A stretch of 64,000 bases of DNA from Aradus depressus (GCA_963662175.1 OY759215.1:52779213-52843212); one strand, 5' to 3'; counted from the first letter of the stretch, positions 30,510-42,654 are shown. The notes: generated from the letters alone by a model not told the origin. Translations and numbers: made by a program.

Positions 30510-30716
30510 GGCAATATGGAGCTATCTTATACTAGAGGGTCACTTGACCAGCGTCGCCTCAGTCTTCGGAGGACGAGGGGGGATTATCTGGATGGGAGTG
30601 GGAAAACCAGAGTCAATGGGATTGACATGGAAAGAATATTAGAGCGGAATTTAGAGAAGCGAGACTTGATAAAGTCAAAAAACCAAAGGAATATTAAAGT
30701 CCATACGGAGGGATGA
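30510..30716 (+). other. coding-like fragment of unknown identity
   Basis: A frame of 98 residues (30420-30716) whose inner part, from the second Met at 30516, reads MELSYTRGSLDQRRLSLRR and is charged and hydrophilic. The first 20 codons resemble a second site in the window, 40850-40900 (GLSYHSMSLGQHRLSLR). AG dinucleotides after pyrimidine-rich DNA precede both. It could be an exon or TE coding remnant; no family recognised. Confidence 0.35.
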
Positions 30717-30894
30717 TTATGGATGGAATGGATACGCTTGATGTTTAAATGGCTTAGCACAACCCCTATAACTTGTCACATTGTTTTCATTAGAAAATTA
30801 TGTTTTTATATAGTGCGATCAAACCAGTTTAATCAATCAAGGTCTGTTTGTTACAGTGTTTGAAGAAGAAGCGAAAAAATCAATAATTTCAAGT

Positions 30895-31530
30895 GTGAGT
30901 AATACCTCCGGAGTGTTGCCCTAGCTGCCCTGGCTGATGTCGTTGATAAACACATTTTTGCGTGAGTCTCCACGGATCGATCCCCTGACAAAGCCCTTAG
31001 ATCCAGTGATACCTCCGGAGTGTCCGGCTGGCTTCCTTGGCTAATGTCGTTGATAGAAACATTTTTGCACGAGTCCCGCCAGATCGATGCCATGGCGAAG
31101 CCCTTAGATCCAGTGATACCTCCCGAGTGTCCGGCTGGCTTCCCTGGCTAATGTCAGTGATAGACACATTTTTGCGTGAGTCTCCACGGATCGATGTTCT
31201 GAGGAAGCCCTTAGATCCAAAGATACGGAGTGTCCGGCTGGCTGCCCTTGCTGATGTCGTTGATATACACATTTTTGCGTGAGTCTCCACGGATCGATGC
31301 CATGACGAAGCCCTTAGATCCAGAGAGGCCTCTGGAGTGTCTGGCTGGCTTCCCTGGCTAATGTCGGTGATAGACACATTTTTGCGTGAGTCTCCATGGA
31401 TCGATGCCATGGCGAAGCCCTTAGATCCAGAGATACATCCGGAGTGTCCGGCTCCCTGGCTAATGTCGTCGATAGCAACATTTTTGCGTGAGTCTCCACG
31501 GATCGATGCCCTGACGAAGCCCATCTGCCG
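30895..31530. repeat. minisatellite, 107-bp unit, six copies
   Basis: Units start near ATACCTCCGGAGTGTCCGGC at 30902, 31009, 31116, 31223, 31325 and 31433 and end AAGCCCTTAGATCCAG. Several frames on both strands stay open across two to five units, giving false proteins of up to 175 residues. Confidence 0.93.
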
Positions 31531-32039
31531 CCTCCCTTCGAGCTCTCATTACCCCCTCCGTCCCAACCCTCTAGTTCGGTTTCACCAGTAATAGGTTTTT
31601 AATCACTCCAACAACCCTCCCCTGTTGATTTTGTTACACGACAGATAACTTGGTTTACACCATCACTTCCAAGATTGTCCCCTCCCTGTCCCAATTTCAT
31701 ATTTGCCTTCGTCTTCCCTTACTTATTACGAACATAATTTATTCATATTTTTTTAGTTCAGTTTTCTCTTACTTAGTTTTCGACATCAAAATTGGGTCTC
31801 TCCTTACGTTACCCACAAGAACCTAAGTACGTACAATTCATTGGATATAAATTTTGTTGAATTTGCCTAAAATATAAGAGATAATATAATTTAGGCACCT
31901 GTCCGTCTATTAGTCAAATCTGCTTGTAGACATTTTATATACATCCATGGGAATAATTATTGGAAAATCATTACAATTCCATACTTTGGAAGACTTAATT
32001 TTCTGTGCATTACAAAAGTTTCATTTCCGGCAGAATACC
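31531..32039. other. no recognised feature
   Basis: Pyrimidine-rich on the left, AT-rich on the right. No repeat match or gene. Confidence 0.4.
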
Positions 32040-33326
32040 AATCGGCTGTATAAGGGGACAAGGAAGGTAACATAACCTGACATGGATAACCACTAGGAAG
32101 TTGAGATAATAAAACTCCAATCTCATTTCCTAATCAGGTATTACTCATATATACCAACGTCGATGATACGGAACAAGAGGAGAGTAACACAACGTGACTT
32201 GGATATTCGCAATAATTATCTGCATTATAGAACATCAATATCCATCAAGCAGAATTAATAGAAGTGAACATAATCTGACATGGATAACCACCCGGAGGTT
32301 TAAACAATAAAAACCTTATCTCATATCCTATATAGACATTACTCTTATGTGGATTAAGGCATGTTCAAGTAACAATATTAGTGTACTTACTCATTATGAA
32401 ATATTGCAGTATGTACTGGGCATTTGGGTTTAAGCCAAATTTGAGCTATGGACATGCAGTACCGAAAAGTGAGTTGGGTTGATACCGTGTTGAAAAGTGT
32501 CACAGTTACGAGAAATCTTGAAGAAACAAGTGAATATCAGCAGCTTGCCTTTAGGAAAGAATTGGAATGGCAAACTTGACAGGTATATGAAAAAAAATAG
32601 ACATAGGCTTTAGGAAATAAGACAGACCCAAGAGAATCCAAGGGAAGATGTCAGATTTTTTTTTTTTTTATATATAAAGAGCATAAACAGAGAGAAGAAG
32701 AGATTGCTTTCAAATCGGCCAGATTGGAAGAAGGCCTTAGCACATTAAGGACAGAAGGACGGACAATTAAGAAGGATTTTTAATCAATCTAAATGCACTC
32801 TAAAACTGTTCTGTAAATTAATTGTTCTTGTCTCAAATAGCTATAAATTTATTCTTAGAATAGAGAAAGAAACCTTATCCTGATGAGGCTCCTTCACAGC
32901 ATCTGCCTCGTTATGCAATAAAATATCCGCGGCATTTTTGCATATATTTGTTATTTTCATAATATGGTTTTGTTGTCGTTACTATTTTTCTTCAGGCTTA
33001 TATTTATTAGTTATTTATTATTATAATTTATTTATTTATTTTTATTATTATTTATTTATTTTAATATATAGTTGGTACTTTATTTGTTGAAAAAATCTTC
33101 CTTATACCAACCACTTTTTAGCAGTGATAAATGTAATTATCTATATAATATAACAACAATATCGATCATATTGGACTAAAGGAAGGTAAGCTAATCTGAC
33201 TTGTATAACCCCCTGGAAGGTTACACAATGAAACTCCAATATCGTTTCTTAATTAGGTGTTACTCTTATATCACCAATGACGATCATACGGGTAAAAAGG
33301 AAGGTAAAACGAAATGACATGCATAA

Positions 33327-34565
33327 GGCGGGTATTACACTATAAAAGTTCTTTGACAATAATCTTTTATAAAAGTTGGATCGATTTTTTTTTTCTTTTA
33401 TAACATTTCTTTTATGACTACAAAATTTAATATTACACTATGAAAATATTTTATAAATCTTAGTTTTTTGTTTCAAGACAGTACTAGTAAGTTGTGTGCA
33501 AGTGACTGTTGTGTCGCAAAAATGGATGTCGTTTTAATACCAATTGTCGGCTGCTGCAATAGCAATAGCTGTGGCGGAATGTAAAGAAACGTTTGTGGGT
33601 AAGACCTTGGGTGGCGCGGCGCGAGTTTATGAGTATCCATCAGAATTTACTGAAAGAACTGTCCATGGAAGATACAAAAAGTTACTTCAACTATTTGAGG
33701 ATGAATAAAAAAACCTTGGATTACTTGCTGCTGAAGGTGGCACCAATAATATCTCGGGAAATGACACATTTGCGTAACCCAATATCCCCTAAGGAACGAC
33801 TTATGGTTACTCCGCGATTTCTTGCCACAGAGCTACTCAAGCCTTCAATACATTAGTTGCATACCTCAGTGTACACTTTCAACCATTATACCTGAAACAT
33901 GTAACTCCATATGAGGAGTTTGGAGCCAGAGCGGACCAACCCACAATTTTTCGGAAAATGAGTTATTACCTACCTGATGTTGGCATAGGTTCCCTTTTTT
34001 AAAACCAGTGTGGATCACTTAGTTTCTTCACTTCAGTGATAGATAGCAGCACTCTAAGTTTAGTCCACAAATATTTTGTGCATATATTTTCAAAGTCCCA
34101 ATGGATCATACGGCCTTCAAAAACTCTGTAGAACACAAAAAGGGATCACTCATCCAATACTATTCTAAAATTTCAAATATAAATAAATATTTGGGGCCCA
34201 TTTATGGAGATAAACAAAATGTACTCAATTTTCAATTGCCATTTTCTTCCTGTTCAGTTTCAACCAGTTGGTCCGCTCTGGCTCCAAACTCCTCATATAT
34301 GAGAGTCTGAAGGATGACTTTTTAAAAGTAAGTATTCAAAAAAGTATATAAAATATTTATTGTAAAGATAAATGTATTATACTTAATTATTATTACTAAG
34401 AGAGAAAACATTTATCAAACATTGGATGAGAATGCAAACTATGATAAAAGAACTTTTATAAAAGATAAATTTAATAAAACTTGAGCTATTATACTATCAC
34501 ATTCATCGTAAAAGTTCTTTTATAAAAGATCTTTGTCAAAGAACTTTTATAGTGTAATACCCGCC
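33327..34565 (+). mobile_element. PIF/Harbinger transposon with broken transposase
   Basis: The inverted ends GGCGGGTATTACACTATAAA (33327) and its reverse complement (to 34565) are bounded by TAA at 33324-33326 and 34566-34568. Inner sub-terminal CTTTTATAAAAG palindromes are present on both sides. The 1.24-kb body holds part of a HARBI1-like transposase and an inner 34-bp inverted duplication (33908-33942 versus 34271-34304). Confidence 0.92.
33522..33942 (+). pseudogene. HARBI1-like transposase N-terminal remnant
   Basis: Pieces in order: SAAAIAIAVAECKE in one frame, a shift near 33580, then WVRPWVARREF, LRMNKKTLDYLLLKVAP, ISPKERLMVTPRFLATE (33593-33856), a stop or shift, VSTIIPET and YEEFGAR. 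These match the N-terminal third of PIF/Harbinger nucleases, which cut and join the element ends. The DDE catalytic region is absent. Confidence 0.85.
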
Positions 34566-34811
34566 TAACCACCAGAAAAATTACTCGATAAAAACTCAAT
34601 CTAATTTACTAATTAGTGGGAATTCAATATTATTTCAATTCGATATTAATATCGATTATGCATCTAGAACGAAAGGAAGGTAAGATAACTTAACGGAAGA
34701 CTACCAGCAAACCGCCTAAAGAAGGCATGCAGGAAGATCCAAACTCTAATGAACTAACAACGATCATTCGGGACAAGCGGAAGGTAGCATAACCTGACAT
34801 AGATATCCACC

Positions 34812-35035
34812 TGGAATTGATTTTCTTATTAGGTATTGGGTGATCGTGAGTGGAGACCTTACCCAATAATTCCCCTTCTCTTTTGTCGATTTGACTGAAA
34901 TAGGTGTCATTCTTATGGGATTCTGAGTACACAAATTTCCTATCGATATATTCATATTCTCGAGTTTCCTTGATCATAAACAAATAAACAGACGTTTTTG
35001 TTTTTTATGGAATCACGAGGACTTCTACTTTTACC
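34812..35035 (-). repeat. Rep-A fragment
   Basis: GTCGATTTGACTGAAATAGGTGTC, CTTATGGGATTCTGAGTACAC match the Rep-A unit. The overlapping frames here are shadows. Confidence 0.5.
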
Positions 35036-36480
35036 TTAAAATACTTTAAACAAGGTATACAATTCCAGAAAATTTTCAGAGATTCGAAATAAGGGCAACC
35101 TGGACGTCCATTCTAAGGTAGGACGTCCCGTCATTCTTCTGTTAGGATATCTCAAAATTGTTATCCTTTGAAATTCCAATATCCTTCTATGACATCACAT
35201 TGTTTTGGCGTCATGGTTGACTAAAGGGATGAGATAATACATTTTCATCCCCCTCAAGAAGGGTTGGCTGACTGACTAAAATAGTCAACAGTTGTCGGGC
35301 GGGGAGTGACGTCATAGGTACGTATATCCCCAGGAGTCACGTGACCCGCCCCAAGAGTCCCTCCTGTTACTGGATTATCCTCCATCCCACCCCCAGCCCC
35401 CAACCCCAAGAGCTGTGTGGGAGTGGGGAGAGTCGGAGGTCAGTCGGAGAAGAGGGGAGGGGTGATATCAAAAGGAATCCAGGATAACTAAAGGGTTTGG
35501 GATTAGAAGTGGCTTATGTCATCCCTTATTGTTAATAATTATTATATTTCCTTTTGTGAATCTGAGGGAGTATCTCAGTAGGGTACAAACTAACCCAACT
35601 TATTGAGTGGGGAGGGCTGATATCCTGAGTATATAATGTCCACTCTCAGTATTACGCTATACAATGAAACTGACACAAACTCATCATGATATTGAGAAGA
35701 GGAGGGAGAAAGAGGTTGATCTATAAGCGAGCTTGGTATAAGAAAGTCCTGTGATGATCACATCACATATATTGTTTGAAACGTCACAATAGGTTCATCA
35801 ATGTAAAATCATTTTTTCTGTGATTACGTTATTCGTACGGGTTGTGCCAAAACGTTACTATTGAATCATTATTCCCACTTTCAAAAAATAAATAATGAAA
35901 TGACCCATGTTTAACTAGATTACCCTCTGTGCTACCCCTATTTACCCCTAGCCCTAGTCTAGCCCTGTATTACAGGGGAGTGAGAAGGGTGGGAGGTCAG
36001 TCGGAAGGGGATGGAAATATTAAAGGATCCCTTCATAATTGTTTTATTCCTTGCTTTGTTGGCGTCCGTCCTGCCATCACAATGATTGCTCACATCATAC
36101 TACTCATCTACCAGCACACCATAAACATTATTAAAGTGTGAAGGACTTCACTTTTTATTAATGTTAGTTTTAGAATTATATTAAAATTAGCGCAAACGAT
36201 TGACTGGTTTTGGAGGAGAGGCTAAAAGTTAATGTATTAATTCGTTCTGCCTGTGATTCATCAACTCTTTTTTGAGGAAGATTTTTGATTCTTTCAACGT
36301 GTTTTTTTGGATTTGTGCTAGTCTTGAATAAGAATAATTGTTGATGTCCCAACTGATACTATAATATTTGATTAACAGCGGGCTGCAGTGGCGTCGACAA
36401 TAGGATTCAGTCATCAGAGCGCCACAGTACAGCTGAGACGTCATGTTGCTGACATGGCCAGCAGGTCGTTCAGTGGGCGT
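35036..36480. other. spacer with Rep-C and Rep-A fragments
   Basis: It has a C/G-rich patch at 35330-35480, Rep-C at 35680-35785 (GGTATAAGAAAGTCCTGTGA) and a Rep-A end near 36200-36270. No gene was seen. Confidence 0.5.
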
Positions 36481-36481
36481 G

Positions 36482-36705
36482 AAGCCACCTCAACCGCCTC
36501 ATACATCTCCACCTTCACCGCCTTCTCAACCTCTACTTCCACCGCCTCCTTCACCACCTCCTATATCTCCACCTTCACCGCCTTCTCAACCTCTACTTCC
36601 ACCGCCTCCTTCACCACCTACTACATCTCCACCTTCACCGCCTTCTCAACCTCTACTTCCACCGCCTCCTTCACCACCTCCTACATCTCCACCTCTACCG
36701 CTACA
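36482..36705 (+). repeat. 60-bp tandem repeat, nearly four copies
   Basis: A unit containing ACATCTCCACCTTCACCGCC and TTCTCAACCTCTACTTCCACC repeats with exact 60-bp period. Because 60 is a codon multiple, two frames are open at once, giving a Ser/Thr-rich 138-residue and a Pro-rich 114-residue product. The sequence does not show which, if any, is real. Confidence 0.9.
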
Positions 36706-37028
36706 ATCACCGCCTCCCCAACTCTACCACCATCACCTCCTCTACTTCATCCTCTATCTTTACCGCCACTTTTGCTGCATGAGCTAATTGTGCCTGTGTC
36801 GTGACATTACACAAGCTTTTAATAGACAAGCTTAAGTTTCAGACGAATCGGCCGAAGGAAAAAGAATATCAGGGGGGAGCTCGTCAAAAACGCCAATAAC
36901 TGACATGAAATTTTATATTTAAAATATCAACATCAAAAAAACCATAAAGATGGCACCTTCATATTTTCCGCGAAATCTGCCAAAGGGGATATCCGACTCA
37001 AAAACTGTGAAAACTACCGATTTATTAA

Positions 37029-37275
37029 TGAACTTGAAAGAAATAAAAATTGTTTATTTATGATATTGCCTAATTTCACCAACTATATTTACATGGGAGT
37101 ACTTTCAGTATTTCTACCATCCTCAGCCAAAAGCATAAGAGATAAGACAAGATAAGTCTTATCTCTTATGCTTTTTGCTGAGGATGGTAGAAATACTGAA
37201 AGTACTCCCATGTAAATATAGTCGGTGAAATTAGACAATATCATAAATAAACAAGTTTTATTTCTTTCAAGTTCA
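37029..37275. mobile_element. near-perfect palindrome, possible Penelope snap-back
   Basis: Arms of about 120 bp around a 7-nt centre at 37152. The inner part contains CTGAGGATGGTAGAAATACTGAAAGTAC, a stem (GUA/UAC) followed by GAAA, similar in plan to the hammerhead-like Penelope ends but without a consensus core. Flanks are Rep-A fragments (36830-37028, 37276-37500). Confidence 0.6.
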
Positions 37276-37963
37276 TTTGAATTATTTTACAATATCTCTG
37301 CAATAATGACAGTTTTCATCGATTTATTAATGTAGAGACTTAAATTTAGTGTGAGGATTCAAACGCCCCTATGTAAGTCAAGTATTGATGATTTTTAGCC
37401 CAAACCCACAATTGATTTTGGGAAGAAAACGAAGACTTAATTAATTCGTATTGGGGAAGTACGTTGCTGGTGAGTCACCGACGAATGTTGATTTTTTCTT
37501 TCCGTATAAGCTATTGGCGACCTAACCACTTTCTTACCCTATATGTTGCAGGCCTATGGCAGAGTGATTTTCGTTATCTGTTCTCTTGGAGTGGACTATA
37601 TGTCCCCTTTGGACCCCGGTTGCACCCCACTGCACCTGGTGGAAGTGGGGAGGCCGGCAGTGATGGGGGAGAGACGACTATGGAAATATTAAAAGATCTC
37701 TGTGATAATGGTTTGATTCAGTCAAGCACCCCCTGCTGGGTGCTCTCCACTCACCCCTTCAGCCCTCCCACCCTCAGTATGCACAAATATGTACCCATAA
37801 TGATTGACATCATCTTTCTTACCATTAGTCAACCCGTATTTGTATTATGAGTTCAACGAATGGTCATAGGATGGTTTATTGCCAAGCGAAGTGACGTCTA
37901 TATTTTCTGATGAGACTGGACACTCATCTGTGTATACGCAAGTATAGTAAGTTAGTTATTATG

Positions 37964-38060
37964 ACTCATGCCCGGGATTTAACTACGAAGTCATATCGCC
38001 TACTACCAGAGAGCTCTTTCATCGCATTGGTGGATATGAGCCCCACTCCACTTCGTTTGG
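37964..38060 (-). mobile_element. SINE-1 3' fragment
   Basis: ATGACTCATGCCCGGGATTTAAC to CATTGGTGGATATGAGCCCC; cut off at a junction with the LINE remnant to its right. Confidence 0.75.
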
Positions 38061-38730
38061 TTCACAGACAGCTCGAAAACAGAGAGAATCTGTGTGAGCT
38101 GGAATACATGGGAGGACAGTCAGAGGAGATATAGTATATCCCTAGGTGTGTATCCTACTGTGTATCCAAGCTGAAGTATATGCCATCCTCGGGTGTGCCT
38201 GGCTCATCAGGTGACGGAACATCTGGGGAGTGCGAATCCTGATACTGTCTGATAGCCAAGCAGCACTGCATGCTGTTAAGATAGTTTCCAAAATCGTCCT
38301 GAAATGCCTTCAAGCATTGGAGTCCCTGACGGACCAAAATAGAGTAGAGTTGACAATAAGGGTTTGAAGGCAGCGAAAAAACTGATCAACTAGCCAGATC
38401 AGGAGCTGACAGAGGACCTATAGGACCGGAAACCTTCTGCGGGTTCTCTAAGAGCACCGCAAAGGCGGCAAGAAAACGTTGGCTGACCAGGAAACACATT
38501 CAGTTCTGGAGTGGGGTCCCAAAGCGAAGACATTCAAAAATCTTTGTTGCTGAACCTTCTGAGAAAAAGAGCCAAGAACACCTGATTATGAGCAGAATGG
38601 ATCTTAGAACAAACTGTCAAATGAACAAACACCTGCACAATATGGGCCTCGCTACAGGCCCTCTGTAGGAGTTGTGGCAAGGAAAATGAAAAACTCCGCT
38701 TCATATTCTAAGCCGGAGTAAAAGTCTAGA
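38061..38730 (+). pseudogene. dead LINE: RNase H and C-terminal region (I/R1-like)
   Basis: Broken frames read FTDSSKTERI, IQAEVYAIL, ILSDSQAALHAV, EKTDQLARSGADRGP, IGPETFCG, WLTRKHIQFWSG, LIMSRMDLRTNCQMNKHLHNMG. Together these follow the RNase H domain (with its first Asp and DSQAA block) and the domain after it in I/R1-type LINEs. Several stops and shifts, the first in-frame stop after GCAWLIR, make it inactive. RNase H sets it apart from the two Jockey-like LINEs. Confidence 0.85.
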
Positions 38731-39997
38731 AAGCAATAGGTTTTACTGCTTCGGATCTGCCATAATAGAACCAAAGCAGGTAATGGAGGGAACCTGCAAC
38801 AGAATCCTGGACTTTAATAAAGATATAGGGCTGTGGTAGGGACAAACACATACAGGGGACACAATTCTAGGAGAGGTGACACCATCAGTCATTGGAAAAA
38901 AAAACCAAAAAAAAAACCCTTGTTGTAAAAATCAAGTTATTCTTATAGATTTTGAGAGATCTTTCACAATCCGACTCCTACAATCTATGAGTAGTCAGGC
39001 CATTTCTTCTTCATTTTATAAATTGTGAAATAAAAACGTTTCCCTTCCTCAGCCACTTCCACATTATTTCCTGAAACCTCTCCCACATTTTATATCTAGC
39101 CCAAAAAATGAAGGGGTTGCAAAACATGACTACAGCTTACTAATCGATTGATTAGCGTGAGCGGAGTGTGAACATTGTTGATAATGTCAATAACATTAAG
39201 GATGAAGCTGCAGTGGGCTCCCTGGGGGGCTGTAAGACTGGGGACGCCCATCTGTCGCGGCGCTGTCCGACTACACAATCAATATTACATAATAATATTT
39301 ATATCCGGAGCGGAGAGGAGAGGAACCGTGAAAGAATTAGAATGGGAGGAGGGGGAGCCGTGTCGCTGGAGTAATACATTCATTTATCTAACCCATGGCG
39401 TTAAACAGTGGTACCAAACAGCAATGTTATTGAGTGAAATGAAACTTATTAAAACATGTTATAACGGCCTATTTCCTCTCTAGACGTCGACGGGTGGTGT
39501 GAAGCCCTCACAGCAGAATTCTTGCTTCTGAACTATTCTGTTTGTTACAATAACCTAAGAAATGCGTCGATGTAACCTTCTTCCTGAGAAATGTCTGTAA
39601 GATGTAGGTTTCTATTGGATCAAGTCCAGTGATCACTCCAAAAATCCAAGATGTTTATTCTTTCTAACAACATTTCAGACTATTACATTAGTTGACAAGA
39701 AATTGAACATAGAGTGGGCTAATTATTTAAGAATAGATGAGTCTACTGCGAGTTCTTCCAAACTGACCCTCCGGAAGCAGGTCGAGAGGACTTTCTGATC
39801 TCTCCCGTCAAGCAAGAAGAAAACTGCACCTTTTCAGTCTTGACTAAAAATACTTGAAAAATACTAAGCAGTTTCTGTCAAAAGTTATTAGAGATACCTG
39901 GCTTTCGTGTTCACAACTCTAGGAGAGATCAGGCCCAGTTCTTGGATGTTGCCTATCACAAGGACCTAAAAACTCCAATATTAATTTTTTATTTTTT
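38731..39997. other. no recognised feature
   Basis: The left 150 bp may be the 3'UTR of the dead LINE. The rest is unrecognised; overlapping small frames at 39168-39483 lack any domain. Confidence 0.4.
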
Positions 39998-40000
39998 TTT

Positions 40001-40352
40001 AGGTTAGGTTTGGTTAGGTTTTATGACTCATGCCCGGGCTTTAACTACGAGGTCATATCGCCTACTACCAGAGCGCTCTTTCGTCACTCTGGTGAACATG
40101 AGCCCGACTCTACTGTGGGAGTCCTAAATTTTGCCTACCCTAAATTTTTATTCATCTAGGGTAGGGGTCTTTAACGAGTACCTGACATCGTACAGGCTCG
40201 GGACCATCGCTTAACGTCCCATCCGAAGGACGGCGTGCTTAAGTTTATTTTACCTCCCAGATAAAATAAACTAAGGGCCTCGGTCGGGCTACGAACCCAC
40301 GACCTTGAGCTCAGAAGTCAAGCACGCTTACCACTGAGCTACCGGCGCCCTC
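40001..40352 (-). mobile_element. SINE-1 full-length reference copy
   Basis: The best-preserved copy: tail GGTTAGGTTTGGTTAGG, entire body, B box, A box and GAGGGCGCC head at 40352. About 350 bp. Flanks are T-rich (TATTTTT on each side), so the duplication is not diagnostic. Confidence 0.93.
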
Positions 40353-40418
40353 TATTTTTGTTGTATACATATATAGAATCGATTAAAAGAAATCATAGGT
40401 AAATTTGAGTAAATTTGT

Positions 40419-40443
40419 ATATATATATATATATATATATATT
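40419..40443. repeat. (AT)n microsatellite
   Basis: About twelve AT dinucleotides in a row. Confidence 0.95.
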
Positions 40444-40825
40444 TATGAAAAATAATAAGAAAGGAAAACAAAAATATTGATATAAAGTATACAAAAAATA
40501 ATGAAGTTATACAAAATATTAATTTAAAAGCAATGTAAAACTAAATAAATAAACAAATTACATAGAAAAAAGTAAAGTACATAAAGAAATGATAAAACAA
40601 AATAAAGAAAACTATGTACAAAATAATATGATAAATCATAAGAAAAACAACTATTCAACCCCGAGACCCTCGGAACACCCCCGCTTGATACCGTCGTCAA
40701 TGGAGGTAGAGGAGGTCACGGGGGCGCGGGTGGGTCCCCGAACCCCCCGGATTTACCTAGCCTCTGACTAGCTGTGAAGGCAGACAGAGAGGGACGGGAG
40801 AGCTGAAGAGAGGCGACAATGAGGG

Positions 40826-41034
40826 ATGATGCAGGTCACTAACAGTACTTCCAGGGGCTATCTTATCATAGCATGTCTCTCGGCCAGCACCGCCTCAGTC
40901 TTCGACCAGGATCGTCTGGCTGGGAACGTAATGACAAGAATCGAGCAACGGGATTTTTTTGGAAGGAAAGTTTGGAGTAAACTCCAGTATAAGAGATACC
41001 TGAGTCTGGATATAGCTTCATTTCAACACATATA
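40826..41034 (+). other. coding-like fragment related to 30510
   Basis: One frame here reads GLSYHSMSLGQHRLSLRPG, resembling the 30516 fragment; the longest open frame of 69 residues is another phase. A splice-acceptor-like CTTCCAG precedes it. Identity unknown. Confidence 0.3.
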
Positions 41035-41274
41035 AATGGAATATTACAGGAAAAGGTCCTTAGCGGATGTCAGTGATTCCAATCTCAACCTTATTCTTCT
41101 TACTCTACAGTGAGAGCCACGATGTAATTGAACCGCCAGGTCTTCCAATGGATACTTCTGCAGATGAAACTTCTCATAGCCCAAGAATAGAACGTTCATT
41201 GCTGTTTGTCATAATAGAACAGAATTTTTTTTTTATACCTATGCATAAAAAAGTATTATAATCCAAAAATTCGA

Positions 41275-41590
41275 GATCGAGTTTACGAATAATTTCCAAG
41301 TTTCAAGATCCTCTGAATAAGTTTTGACCATTTTCGCGATGATGTCTGTCTAAGGATGTATGTGTGTATTTGATTGGACTTTTGTGAGCGCTTTACGCAG
41401 AAACGATTGTAGCTATGAATTTGAAACTTCGGGGCCTGAGTACATTTTAAAAGATATAGATTATATTTATGATCTTATTAAAGTTGTAGAGAAAACTAAA
41501 TGACACATGTTTATAACAAAACGTTATGTAATGTCGTTTTAAAACACATATTTCAGTTTTTCTCTGAAAAGGATGTGATGGCATCAGTGT
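41275..41590 (+). repeat. Rep-B copy
   Basis: CGGGGCCTGAGTACATTTTAA, TATTTATGATCTTATTAAAGTTG and AGAGAAAACTAAAT follow 19050-19385. Confidence 0.55.
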
Positions 41591-42650
41591 AATTCTTCAA
41601 ATCAGTTTTTTATACCCAGTAATGACAGTTTGAAATTAATTTGAATTGGGGAGAGTTATCTGTTAATCAGTGGTAGGTATAAGAATGTCTTCTTATGGCT
41701 ACATCATTTTTTCCTGTTTTTAGATATATGGAAATGTAAGTAGAAAGATAAATGAATAAATTAAAATGTATTCTTTAAAATAGGTCAAGTAGGGCAGAGA
41801 GCTGGTCATATGGGACAAGAAGAAGTGACTTACTGAATGTTATCTGGCCCAGACGAGTTATTTGAAAAGTGGAGAACAAAATGTCGAATTTTGAAAAGTG
41901 AGTTTGTCGATGGCAGAAAACAAAAAGGAAGCGACCCCAAAGTGGACAATGAGCGGTAGGTCAGACCTGATAACGGGTCCATATTCATGACAAAGACAGT
42001 GGCGGGAGGGTTGACTGGACAGTGAGCGGGAACGAGTGAAGGTGAATGAGAGGGGGCGAGTGAGAGGGTATGAGTAGCGAGTAGAGCAGGATGAGAGAGG
42101 ACGGGAGGATTCGAGGTATCGATCTAACCAAGGGGTGAGGGAGGAGGGGGGGGGGGGGGGGTAGAATTTGGAGGAGAAAGGGAGGGAGAGAGTTGGTGGG
42201 AAAACATAGCGCCCCCCTCCAGACGGTCTGTCACTTAGTCGGAATCAATACGGGCAGGAGCCGGACTTAGCTAGCCCATCTTACTTACTGACCTTCCCTC
42301 CTTACCGACCCAGCCATCCCCTCCACTCTCATTCTAATAGCATTGTAATGATAGATGTTAGATCGTTACACAACCAAATCATAGAGAGAACCAAACTCTT
42401 GGATATTTGGTCTATTTCAGAGCTTAATACGAAAGGTATAGAAAAATGAAAGACGGAATATGAAAGACCCGCAAGAAACAACCCTGAAAAATTCAAGGTT
42501 AGCCTTTATTCCTTCCAAGTTCAGGCTCACATGAAGAAGGAATATACCTCAACATTCGGATCCAATCGAAGAATAAATAAAATTAGAATTAAAAAAAAAA
42601 ATAATAATAAAATTAGCAATGTACTCCAAAAACAATCGATCTTTTGGGCT
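41591..42650. other. purine-rich spacer with a G16 run
   Basis: 41990-42190 is strongly G/A-biased on the plus strand and includes 16 consecutive G (42146-42161). No gene. Confidence 0.5.
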
Positions 42651-42654
42651 AAAA

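Larger units (their letters stand above)
32040..34810 (+). repeat. degenerate satellite-like array, interrupted by Harbinger
   Basis: The block GGAAGGTAACATAACCTGACATGGATAACCACC, with AATAAAACTCCAATCTCATTTCC and a TATTACTCTTATAT segment, recurs at about 32060, 32265, 33180, 33300 (split) and 34675, with a shorter piece at 34780. Spacing is irregular, so it has decayed. The Harbinger element at 33327-34565 divides one unit (ATGACATGCA | TAACCACC). Confidence 0.65.

Noticed and set aside
30997..31524. 175-residue open frame on the minus strand
   Set aside because: It spans the 107-bp minisatellite; equally long frames exist on the other strand, so it is a repeat artefact.
30895..31530. CRISPR-like regular repeats
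   Set aside because: Units are contiguous 107-bp copies with no short repeat plus unique spacer pattern, in a eukaryotic context.
36388..36804. 138-residue Ser/Thr-rich and overlapping 114-residue Pro-rich open frames
   Set aside because: Both come from a 60-bp tandem repeat whose period is a codon multiple; no domain, no gene context.
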